Shown piece after piece: positions 44,637 through 51,091 of a stretch of 51,091 nt of DNA (positions are counted from its first letter, which is position 1; each line of letters opens with the position of its first letter). A model generated the notes under the pieces. It was given only the letters and a program-made list of their open reading frames with translations. It was not told the DNA's origin and made no database searches. The translations under genes and the position numbers were made by a program. The stretch is from Verrucomicrobiota bacterium (GTDB taxonomy: Bacteria > Verrucomicrobiota > Verrucomicrobiia > Limisphaerales > UBA1100): contig JASLKQ010000012.1 in assembly GCA_030747505.1 (NCBI GenBank), forward strand, positions 1 to 51,091, read 5' to 3'.

Positions 44637-45686
44637 ATGAACGAACTTGAGCAACAAATTCACGATGAAATTGGCAAGAAAGGGCCGATTCCATTCAGTC
44701 GATTCATCGAGCTTGCCCTGTATGCGCCCAACCTGGGTTATTATGAAAAACAGCGTGAAGTCGGCATGCGAGGTGATTTTTATACCAGCGTCAGCGTGGG
44801 CAGCCTTTTTGGTGAGCTTCTGGCTTTTCAAACAGCGCGGTGGCTGGATGAATTGAAAGGACCTGTTCAACTCCTTGAGGCGGGAGCCCACGATGGCCGC
44901 CTGGCCAGAGATATTCTCTCTTTTTTGCGTGATTGGCGCCCAGAGGTATATGAGAGATGTGAATTACTGCTCCTGGAGCCTTCAATCATGCGTCAGGGAT
45001 GGCAGCAGGAAACACTGGCTGAATTTAAGGGGAAGGTGAAGTGGATCTCTGATGAAGTTGCGGGTTTCCAAGGAGTGTTCATTGCCAATGAACTGCTGGA
45101 TGCATTCCCGGTTGAAAAAATACGATGGGATGGAAAGAGGCAGACGTGGCTCCAAATGGGTGTCGGAATGGAGGAGGGTGGTTTGGTGGAGGTGATTCTT
45201 GGTGAAAGTCTTTTTAAGGCAGATCCACTTGAGGGATCAGTGCCTGATGGGTGCGTGATGGTGGAGAATGTGGGGGCTGTTAATTATTGGGGAAAGATAT
45301 GTTCGGCCATGCAGGAGGGGCGTGCGGTGGCTTTGGATTATTTTGTGGAACGTGAGGAGTTCTTCTTATCACCACGCGAGAATGGTACGTTGAGGGCTTA
45401 TCACCAACATCAACGGGTGGATGATATTCTAGCCAATGTTGGTGATCAGGACATCACCGCATCGGTGGACTTGGATGCAGTTCTGACTGTTGCCCGTGGG
45501 GAGGGAGTCGATGGCAGCCGCTTCACTTCCCAGGAGAAATTTTTCATGGATATATTCTCTCAGATCACCGAACAGCCTGAAGCTTTCCCGGCATGGACCG
45601 CCGAACGCACACGTCAATTCCAGACACTGGTGCACCCGGAGCATTTAGGCCGAAACTTTCAGGCACTTGAGTGTTGGCGTTCCTAA
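44637..45686 (+). CDS. MidA/NDUFAF7-like SAM-dependent methyltransferase
   Basis: The 349-residue product matches the DUF185/MidA family: the N-terminal IPFSRFIELALYAPNLGYYE and MRGDFYTSVSVGSLFGELLAFQ, the SAM-binding LLEAGAHDGRLARDIL, and LLLLEPSIMRQGWQ followed by GVFIANELLDAFPVEKIRW. The last part has RAVALDYFVEREEFF and GTLRAYHQHQRVDDIL. The mitochondrial homologue methylates an arginine of complex I subunit NDUFS2; the bacterial target is not established. ATG 44637. Its stop interlocks with the convergent Gfo/Idh/MocA gene (CTAA). Confidence 0.92.
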   Translation: MNELEQQIHDEIGKKGPIPFSRFIELALYAPNLGYYEKQREVGMRGDFYTSVSVGSLFGELLAFQTARWLDELKGPVQLLEAGAHDGRLARDILSFLRDWRPEVYERCELLLLEPSIMRQGWQQETLAEFKGKVKWISDEVAGFQGVFIANELLDAFPVEKIRWDGKRQTWLQMGVGMEEGGLVEVILGESLFKADPLEGSVPDGCVMVENVGAVNYWGKICSAMQEGRAVALDYFVEREEFFLSPRENGTLRAYHQHQRVDDILANVGDQDITASVDLDAVLTVARGEGVDGSRFTSQEKFFMDIFSQITEQPEAFPAWTAERTRQFQTLVHPEHLGRNFQALECWRS

Positions 45687-47005
45687 AGCCCCTTTACTTC
45701 CCAGCCCTTGCGGTATTCACGTTTAACGTAGGAGGTGGCCTCCTTGTTGTTGCTGAAGGCAAGGTTCTCGGCATCCCAGTTGAGGTCCTCTTTTGGGAAA
45801 CGGGTGGCGATGCCTCCCAACAGAATAGCCTCGGTAAGAGGGCCGGAATAATCGAAATTGGCTGAGGTTTTGCCTTCGCCTCGAACGGCGTTGATGAAGG
45901 AGCCCCAGTGGTTCACGCCTTCAATCTCAGGACGTTTGTAATCTTTATACTTATCTTCTGGCAGCAGGATGGCTTTGCCAACGTGGGGGATGATCATGTG
46001 GCCCTTGGTGCCAAAAAGTACGGATCCCTGGCCAGGCAAGTTGCGGCCAATCCTTTTTTGTACATTCGCATCAGGGCGTTGATCCCCATCGTACCAAGTG
46101 ACATTCACTGTTTTGCCTTCAGTGTATTTGGTTCCTGGGTATACGTAGTGAATCTTGGCATTAACATTCCAGCTATGCGAGGCGGCCACGGGGGCTGGCC
46201 CTTCGCTGCGCACACTCAGCGGGGCAGTAAGACCCACCGCTCCATACATGGGATCATAGATGTGGCAACCCATGTCCCCGAAGGTGCCGGTGCCATAGTC
46301 AAGGCGTTTGCGCCATTGGCCGGGGTGGTAGTAGCCATTAATAAAATCAACCTTGGGAGCTACACCACACCAGGCATCCCAATTGAGTCCGGCGGGGATC
46401 TTGTCCTTTTTGTCAGGCCTGGGGTTCGTGTCGCCCCACTTTTTACTGCTCCATGTATGCACCTCGGTCACCTTGCCAATAGCACCTTGATGTACGAGTT
46501 CTACTGCTTCACGGTAGACTTGTGAGGAATGGACCTGAATGCCCATCTGGGTGACCAGTTTATTGGCCGTGGCAAATTCACGAAGCTTGCGGCTCTCGAA
46601 TACATCATGGGTGAGGGGTTTTTGCACGTAAACGTGTTTACCCAGTTGCATGGCCGCCATGGCGATGGGGCCATGCATATGGTCAGGAGTGGAGACATTG
46701 GCGGTGTCAAAATTCTTGGCTTCCTTGTCGAGTAATTCACGCCAGTCGGTATAGCGTTTGGCCTTGGAGAACTTATTGGCAAATCGATTCTGCCTGGACG
46801 GATCGATCTCCGCGCAGGCCACCATTTCCACATTGGAAACGCCTGAAATTGCATTGAGATCGGAAAAAGCCATGCCGCTACCGCCAAAACTGACGTGGCG
46901 TACTGTTGAATTGGGCGATAGGGCCCAAGAGCGGGATGTTACATAGGGAAAGGCGAGGGCACTGGTGGTCAGAAAAGAACGACGTGAGAAGGAGGGCGAT
47001 TTCAT
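45683..47005 (-). CDS. Tat-exported Gfo/Idh/MocA family oxidoreductase
   Basis: From ATG 47005 the 440-residue product opens with SFSRRSFLTTSALAFPYV, a twin-arginine leader. The NAD(P)-binding fold follows (VRHVSFGGSGMAFSDLNAI, VACAEIDPSRQNRFANKF, FDTANVSTPDHMHGPIAMAAMQLGKHVYVQKPL, with the EKP-type motif as Q-K-P) and the C-terminal alpha/beta domain (DYGTGTFGDMGCHIYDPMYGAVGL). Periplasmic enzymes of this type are multiplied in Planctomycetes and Verrucomicrobia and probably act on sugars. Gln replaces the usual Glu of the EKP motif. The adjacent divergent sulfatase suggests sulfated-glycan metabolism, but this is inference. Confidence 0.92.
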   Translation of the reverse strand: MKSPSFSRRSFLTTSALAFPYVTSRSWALSPNSTVRHVSFGGSGMAFSDLNAISGVSNVEMVACAEIDPSRQNRFANKFSKAKRYTDWRELLDKEAKNFDTANVSTPDHMHGPIAMAAMQLGKHVYVQKPLTHDVFESRKLREFATANKLVTQMGIQVHSSQVYREAVELVHQGAIGKVTEVHTWSSKKWGDTNPRPDKKDKIPAGLNWDAWCGVAPKVDFINGYYHPGQWRKRLDYGTGTFGDMGCHIYDPMYGAVGLTAPLSVRSEGPAPVAASHSWNVNAKIHYVYPGTKYTEGKTVNVTWYDGDQRPDANVQKRIGRNLPGQGSVLFGTKGHMIIPHVGKAILLPEDKYKDYKRPEIEGVNHWGSFINAVRGEGKTSANFDYSGPLTEAILLGGIATRFPKEDLNWDAENLAFSNNKEATSYVKREYRKGWEVKGL

Positions 47006-47070
47006 GGCGATAGTCTGCCCTGTTGGCAGACGTTTGCAATCCATTTCAACATCTCCTAGTATTTCCATGC

Positions 47071-48498
47071 ATGGCGGGGCAGCCAAATATTTTTTTTATC
47101 GTCACGGATCAGCAGCGATACGACACCATTAATGCATTGGGGTTTCCTTTTGTTGATACGCCACACATAGACCGTCTGGTGCGTGAAGGAGTGTCTTTTT
47201 CAAACTGTCACATTACTGCGCCGTCATGTGCCAGTGCGCGCGCCAGTCTCTTCACTGGTTATTTTCCCCATACGACAGGTATCCTCAAAAATGCAGATAC
47301 ATGGCGTAGAAGCTGGGTTCAGAATCTGGCTGAGTCCGGATATCACTGTGTGAATATCGGGAAGATGCATACATGGCCCTTTGACGCTTCATGCGGGTTT
47401 CATGAGCGATATGTTGTGGAGAACAAGGATCGTTATCTTGAAGGGAGATATTATTTTGATGAATGGGACAAGGCGTTGGCCGCACGCGGACTAGTGAAGC
47501 AGCAACGTGAATTATACCGTCAATACGATAACTATCAGGAGGCATTAGGGGCTTTCACATGGGATTTGTGTGAAGAAATGCATTCGGACTTTTTTGTGGG
47601 TAACTTCGCGCAGTGGTGGTTGCGATCCAAACCCGTGGACAAGCCGCTTTTTATGCAGATCGGTTTTCCGGGCCCTCACCCGCCCTATGATCCTGTTCCT
47701 CGTCATCTTAGCAAGTATGAGAATTGTGAATTGGCTTTGCAACCGGTTGACCCAGTCGAACTGGAAAGTCAGCCCCCGCCATTTAAGGCGATGCGTGAGC
47801 ATAACGTACGTGTGGATCACGATTCAGTCGTGCATTCCCTGAATCCAACTGAGGAGCAGCGCATCAGGCAGCGTCGTCATTACCTTGCGAACGTGACGAT
47901 GATTGATGAAAAGCTGGGTGAATTGATGGCATTGCTGGAGGAAAATGGTTACCTGGAGGATTCGATTGTTGTTTTCACCAGTGACCATGGAGACTGCTTA
48001 ACTGATCACGGGCACAGTCAAAAATGGACTATGTACGATCAAGTGGTGCGTGTGCCCATGTTGGTGTGGTCGCCGGGCCGTTTTAGCGGGGGGCGTGCGG
48101 TTGATGGATTGATGCAAAGCATGGATGTTGGTGTGTCTTTGTTGGAGTTGGCCGGCGCGAATGTGCCGGACACTATTGAGGCTATAAGTGTTTCCCCTGC
48201 GTTGCTTGGTAATGAATGGCAGGGGCGGGATTATGTCTACGCTGAGCAATTGACCGACGGGAATTACACTGAAGGTCCATTTATGACGATGGTTCGTGAC
48301 CGCGACTGGAAGCTGGTACACTTTCTTGATGAGGAGTACGGCCAATTGTTTGATTTACGTTCAGATCCTGATGAAACAAAGAATTTATGGGATGATCCCT
48401 CCGGGGCTGATCCCAAAGCTCGTTTATTGAGTGAATTACGTGAGTGGCATATCCGCAGTCTTGTTCATACAGCAGGCTGGTCGGAGGATTGGCGTTGA
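47071..48498 (+). CDS. Sulfatase family hydrolase
   Basis: From ATG 47071 the protein is 475 residues with no obvious signal peptide. It shows FIVTDQQRYDTINALG (metal Asp), the sulfatase nucleophile region APSCASARASLFTGYFPHT (Cys at residue 53), FPGPHPPYDP, and the second metal site VFTSDHGDCLTDHG. The canonical formylglycine motif is C-x-(P/A)-x-R; here Ser occupies the third position, so maturation by FGE or anSME needs testing. The C-terminus (QLFDLRSDPDETKNLWDDP) is typical of the family. A phosphonate/phosphodiesterase relative is possible. It overlaps the transporter gene at TTGA. Confidence 0.9.
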   Translation: MAGQPNIFFIVTDQQRYDTINALGFPFVDTPHIDRLVREGVSFSNCHITAPSCASARASLFTGYFPHTTGILKNADTWRRSWVQNLAESGYHCVNIGKMHTWPFDASCGFHERYVVENKDRYLEGRYYFDEWDKALAARGLVKQQRELYRQYDNYQEALGAFTWDLCEEMHSDFFVGNFAQWWLRSKPVDKPLFMQIGFPGPHPPYDPVPRHLSKYENCELALQPVDPVELESQPPPFKAMREHNVRVDHDSVVHSLNPTEEQRIRQRRHYLANVTMIDEKLGELMALLEENGYLEDSIVVFTSDHGDCLTDHGHSQKWTMYDQVVRVPMLVWSPGRFSGGRAVDGLMQSMDVGVSLLELAGANVPDTIEAISVSPALLGNEWQGRDYVYAEQLTDGNYTEGPFMTMVRDRDWKLVHFLDEEYGQLFDLRSDPDETKNLWDDPSGADPKARLLSELREWHIRSLVHTAGWSEDWR

Positions 48499-50024
48499 GT
48501 GAGGAAACGGAACTCGTGCAGGAGCCGCCCCTGCGTTTGTCGGGCATTTTGAGGAAGCTTGGGCCCGGTTTGATTATGGCGGGGGGGATAGTGGGTTCAG
48601 GAGAGTTGATCGCTGCAACCAGAACCGGCGCACAAGCCGGCTTTATTTTTCTGGGCTTGATTGTATTCGGTTGCGTAATCAAATGCTTTACACAGGTCGA
48701 GATGGCCCGGCATGCAATAATTCAGGGTGAGACCACCCTCAGCTTGTTAAATCGTCTGCCGGGCCCACGTATTTGCAGGGGCGGTTTTTCAAGCAACTGG
48801 ATAGTCCTTTTCTGGGCTTTCACCATGATTTTCGGGTTCGGTCAATTGGGAGGCATTGTGGGCGGGGTGGGGCAGGCAATGGCCATTGCAATGCCCGTGA
48901 CCTCAGAGGGAAGGGAATATAGTTCGGCGGCAGAAACACGGGCAAAGATTCAGGTTCTCGATTCTAGAATTGAACGAGGCACAAATATTGACACCCTGAA
49001 GGTCAGACGTGAAACCTTGGCTGCCAGAATTGTTGACTTCGATTTCGCTGCCAAGCCCAGAGATGACCGAGTGTGGGCGTTCATTCTTGCTCTGCTTACC
49101 GCGGTGATGTTGGTGCGGGGAAAGTTTGGTTTTATTGAAACGTTCGCGGCATTTCTTGTGGGATCTTTTACCCTGGTGACCATTGTGAATTTATTCGTTC
49201 TCCAGACACAGCCCGAATGGGCCGTTCGGGCATCGGATATACGTGAGGGGTTGGGATTGGGCTTTTTGTCTTCAGGTCCAGAGAAAATCGGGATTGCTCT
49301 GGCTACATTCGGGATTATTGGGGTAGGGGCATCCGAAATTGTAGCCTACCCATACTGGTGTCTTGAGAAGGGATACGGACGATGGACAGGGAAAAATCTG
49401 GGGACAGAGAGTTGGCTGGTTCGGGCTCGCGGCTGGATTCGTGTGATGCAGTGGGATGCCTGGTTGTCGATGCTGATTTATACCTTTTGCACGGTTGTTT
49501 TTTATCTTTTGGGCGCTGCGGTTCTGGGCCGTCTTGGATTAATGCCGGAAAAACAAGATCTTATCCGGACTCTTTCGGTGATGTATGCACCTGTCTTCGG
49601 TGGGTATGCAGTCCTCATCTTTCTTTTTGGCGCAGTGGCAGTTTTGTTCTCCACTTTCTTTATTTCGAATGCAACCAAGTGCCGCCTTTATACAGATTTT
49701 GCCTGTGTATCGGGGTTAGTGAAACTGAATGAAGCGCAGCGAGAAAAGTGGGTGCGCTACTTTGGGGCCATACTGCCAATCATCTGCGTGTTGGTTTATG
49801 TGGTATGGCCGAACCCCGGCAAGCTCGTAATCATATCGGGCGTGTTCCAAAGTTTGTTATTGGTGCCATTGGGATTTGCGGTGTTATGGATGCGTTACCG
49901 CGATGGAGATCCGCGACTCAGCTCGGGTAAGTGTTGGGATGTGATGCTCTGGGTGTCTTTTGTGAGCTTTGTCGGTATTGGTTTGTATTTGGCTGTCACC
50001 AAGTTGGGAAAAGTTTTCGGTTGA
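48495..50024 (+). CDS. Nramp-like divalent metal transporter
   Basis: TTG 48495 has GGAGGA six bases upstream and overlaps the sulfatase TGA, giving a 509-residue polytopic protein. The first helix is LGPGLIMAGGIVGSGELIAATRTGAQAGF. This is the Nramp fold region, but the metal-binding D-P-G-N motif is replaced by G-S-G-E (residues 34-37). About ten or eleven hydrophobic segments follow (e.g. FIFLGLIVFGCVI, WIVLFWAFTMIFGFGQLGGIV, FIETFAAFLVGSFTLVTIVNLFVL, AVLIFLFGAVAVLFSTFFI). A charged helical insert at ~133-185 (SSAAETRAKIQVLDSRIER) separates two helices. It occurs with PVC-type genes; the substrate is uncertain. Confidence 0.85.
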   Translation: MSEETELVQEPPLRLSGILRKLGPGLIMAGGIVGSGELIAATRTGAQAGFIFLGLIVFGCVIKCFTQVEMARHAIIQGETTLSLLNRLPGPRICRGGFSSNWIVLFWAFTMIFGFGQLGGIVGGVGQAMAIAMPVTSEGREYSSAAETRAKIQVLDSRIERGTNIDTLKVRRETLAARIVDFDFAAKPRDDRVWAFILALLTAVMLVRGKFGFIETFAAFLVGSFTLVTIVNLFVLQTQPEWAVRASDIREGLGLGFLSSGPEKIGIALATFGIIGVGASEIVAYPYWCLEKGYGRWTGKNLGTESWLVRARGWIRVMQWDAWLSMLIYTFCTVVFYLLGAAVLGRLGLMPEKQDLIRTLSVMYAPVFGGYAVLIFLFGAVAVLFSTFFISNATKCRLYTDFACVSGLVKLNEAQREKWVRYFGAILPIICVLVYVVWPNPGKLVIISGVFQSLLLVPLGFAVLWMRYRDGDPRLSSGKCWDVMLWVSFVSFVGIGLYLAVTKLGKVFG

Positions 50025-50042
50025 GATTGAAGAGGCTTTGGG

Positions 50043-50252
50043 TTGAATGGACTGGTTATGCTGAATGAAGCAGTAGGATTTTCAGGAGACTCAGTCGAGG
50101 CGGTCTCCATGGCGATTAACCGGTATGGCCGGGAGGCGGGCATGGAGCCGATAAGTGTTACAGTGACCCAAGAGGGCAGCGGGGCGAGCTCGTTTTTTCG
50201 TGGTATCGCTGTTTTTACCCCTGAGTACGACGAGGAAGCTGAGCAGGGCTAA
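50043..50252 (+). CDS. Small acidic hypothetical protein
   Basis: Starting at TTG 50043 (AGAGG seven bases upstream) the product is 69 residues; ATG 50058 gives 64. The sequence has SVEAVSMAINRYGREAG, EPISVTVTQEGS and FFRGIAVFTPEYDEEAEQ, i.e. helix followed by strands and an acidic tail. There is a faint resemblance in length and pattern to dodecin-like small proteins, too weak to claim. It lies 18 bases after the Nramp-like gene on the same strand and just before the tRNA, and is probably co-transcribed. Confidence 0.5.
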   Translation: MNGLVMLNEAVGFSGDSVEAVSMAINRYGREAGMEPISVTVTQEGSGASSFFRGIAVFTPEYDEEAEQG

Positions 50253-50308
50253 AGCCCACTGGGTTCTTGCCCTTAGTCCTGCCTTGAGCTATTGCATTGT
50301 GCCACGGC

Positions 50309-50385
50309 GCACCCGTAGCTCAGTTGGATAGAGCGCTTGTTTCCGGAACAAGATGTCGTAGGTTCGAATCCTACCGGGTGTACCA
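50309..50385 (+). tRNA. tRNA-Arg (anticodon CCG), CCA encoded
   Basis: A full cloverleaf can be drawn. The acceptor stem pairs 50309-50315 (GCACCCG) with 50375-50381 (CGGGTGT; first pair G-U). The D stem pairs 50318-50321 with 50331-50334, around an AGTTGGATA loop. The anticodon stem is CTTGT/ACAAG with loop TTCCGGA, so the anticodon is CCG (50343-50345), reading CGG. The T stem GTAGG/CCTAC carries TTCGAAT. The discriminator A (50382) is followed by CCA at 50383-50385 in the DNA. No second tRNA is adjacent. Confidence 0.97.
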
Positions 50386-50511
50386 TTTCCCCACTTCTGG
50401 TAGTGGCATCTTTTTTCATCTCCATTCATTCTAGTGCGGTAATATGCATATTCCAATGATATTCGGGCTATGGAGTGACTTGTCTTGAAATGCACTGAAG
50501 CGAACCAAAAG

Positions 50512-50532
50512 TGATTCAGTTTTGATTCAGTT
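50512..50532 (+). repeat. Direct repeat TGATTCAGTT, two copies one helical turn apart
   Basis: TGATTCAGTT occurs at 50512-50521 and again at 50523-50532, with an 11-base period. An ACTGAA about 25 bases upstream forms an inverted partner for the TTCAGT inside the copies. The arrangement could be a protein-binding site or a recombination arm site downstream of the tRNA, or chance. Confidence 0.5.
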
Positions 50533-50620
50533 AATTATTAGAACACCACCACGGGGCACCCACCACCCCCCAACGAGGGCTGCTTGTATATACACCCCCT
50601 CTTTTTTTGCGGGGTGATTT

Positions 50621-50643
50621 AAAAAGGCTCCTCGGCCTTTTTT
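50621..50643. terminator. Rho-independent (possibly bidirectional) terminator
   Basis: AAAAAGGC (50621-50628) and GCCTTTTT (50635-50642) form a perfect 8-base stem around the 6-base loop TCCTCG. The T-rich 3' arm and trailing T give a terminator on the plus strand, and the A/T symmetry gives one on the minus strand too. It could end the tRNA transcript (236 bases upstream) or a minus-strand transcript entering from the right. Confidence 0.65.
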
Positions 50644-51091
50644 CATCTATAGACCGATGGCAGGTCAACCGAGGGATCGCTTGAGGAATCTTCGCAAACA
50701 AAATCCACGGCGAAAAGGAGCAAGCAACCAACCGCGACAGCGGCAACAAATTTCCAGTCCACGTCAAACATACCCCCACGCTACCGCCCCGTGCCTGAAT
50801 GGCGAGTCTGAATCTGTTAGGGCTTTTTCATTCCGAATTTTTTTTGGAAAATATCGTATCCAGCTAAGCAAATAACAAATGTCGCCATCCAAAACCAAAG
50901 ATGAAAAGTATTCCCCTCCGCTATACCTAAAAGTCCGTTATTCGACCTGTCGAGTGAATTGGACGTTGGGTCTTCAGGCCTATAGAAAACCGCTGGTCGT
51001 AGGCTCAACTGACTCGGTAAAGGAACGCGCTAGTTTGCTAAACTGGTTTACCCCGTATAGGGTAACGAGGGCAATCCGACTCCTTAATCGG

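Larger units (their letters stand above)
50386..51091. other. Right-end stretch without convincing genes
   Basis: About 700 bases after the tRNA hold no clear gene. Two uncertain candidates exist. A minus-strand frame at 50817-51008 (TTG start, 63 residues) ends in a plausible membrane helix (HLWFWMATFVICLAGYDIF) plus a basic tail. A plus-strand frame from ATG 50879 stays open for 71 codons to the window edge (MSPSKTKDEKYSPPLYLKV). They overlap, so at most one is real. A CACCCC/GGGGTG pairing spans a T-rich loop at about 50593-50617, and TTACCC/GGGTAA (51048-51053/51060-51065) pairs near the edge. Composition is patchy, unlike the dense coding elsewhere. Confidence 0.5.

Noticed and set aside
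50289-50495. 68-residue minus-strand frame
   Set aside because: It runs antisense through the tRNA-Arg gene and shows no domain-like features.
50531-50779. 82-residue minus-strand frame and the opposing 50657-50875 frame
   Set aside because: Both cross the terminator hairpin or low-complexity DNA, have no ribosome site and read like translated non-coding sequence.

Overview
The window looks like chromosomal DNA of a Verrucomicrobiota-type (PVC superphylum) Gram-negative bacterium. Three things suggest this. First, Planctomycete-type cytochrome (PSCyt1/DUF1549/DUF1553) and DUF1501 Tat proteins occur together with a sulfatase and a Tat-exported Gfo/Idh/MocA protein, a combination typical of PVC bacteria. 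Second, there are LPS genes (kdsA, kdsC, lptC-like, lptA, lptB) and peptidoglycan-recycling genes (mpl). Third, there is a Gly-rich secretin-N (STN)-like exported protein. No rRNA, integrase, transposase or CRISPR array was seen. One tRNA-Arg(CCG) lies near the right end. The phylum call is inference from gene content only.

Layout. 1-6.4 kb is an accessory block: the 5' end of one PSCyt1 gene, an exported protein with elastin-like VPGVG repeats, and a DUF1501 + PSCyt1 pair. 6.7-15.7 kb is an eleven-gene plus-strand chain with almost no gaps: kdsA-kdsC-lptC-lptA-lptB-hprK-HPr-gatC-gatA-gatB-mpl. It joins Kdo synthesis, LPS export, HPr kinase signalling, Asn/Gln-tRNA amidation and murein recycling. 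15.6-20.3 kb holds a TPR protein, an HTH-metallo-beta-lactamase fusion, ilvH-ilvC and a peptidoglycan-binding protein. 20.3-29.0 kb is a minus-strand run: recG, DUF2270, hisC, argA, a small membrane protein, an L,D-transpeptidase, proA and an ATP-grasp-like unknown.

29.1-34.6 kb holds a Cys-containing unknown, a single-pass AsmA-like protein, an M42 aminopeptidase, proB-mazG and an M29 aminopeptidase. 34.6-38.0 kb holds a LysR regulator, cdd, a purine nucleoside phosphorylase and a MoeB-rhodanese protein. 38.0-42.0 kb is the housekeeping run nusB-PHP phosphatase-ftsY-ribD-ribE. 42.0-45.7 kb is tlyA-nadK-LacI regulator (minus) opposite a MidA-like methyltransferase. 45.7-50.3 kb returns to PVC-type accessory genes (Gfo/Idh/MocA, sulfatase, Nramp-like transporter, small ORF) and then tRNA-Arg. 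The last ~700 bases are largely non-coding or uncertain.

The genome is very compact. Same-strand genes usually overlap at TAATG, TGATG, ATGA or GTGA, and six of seven convergent gene pairs end within 3 bases of each other or overlap. I did not find an unmistakable new defence or mobile system. The most interesting items are the elastin-like repeat protein, the LPS-export/HPr-kinase chain, the ATP-grasp-like gene coupled to proA, the nadK-LacI coupling and the interlocked convergent stop codons.
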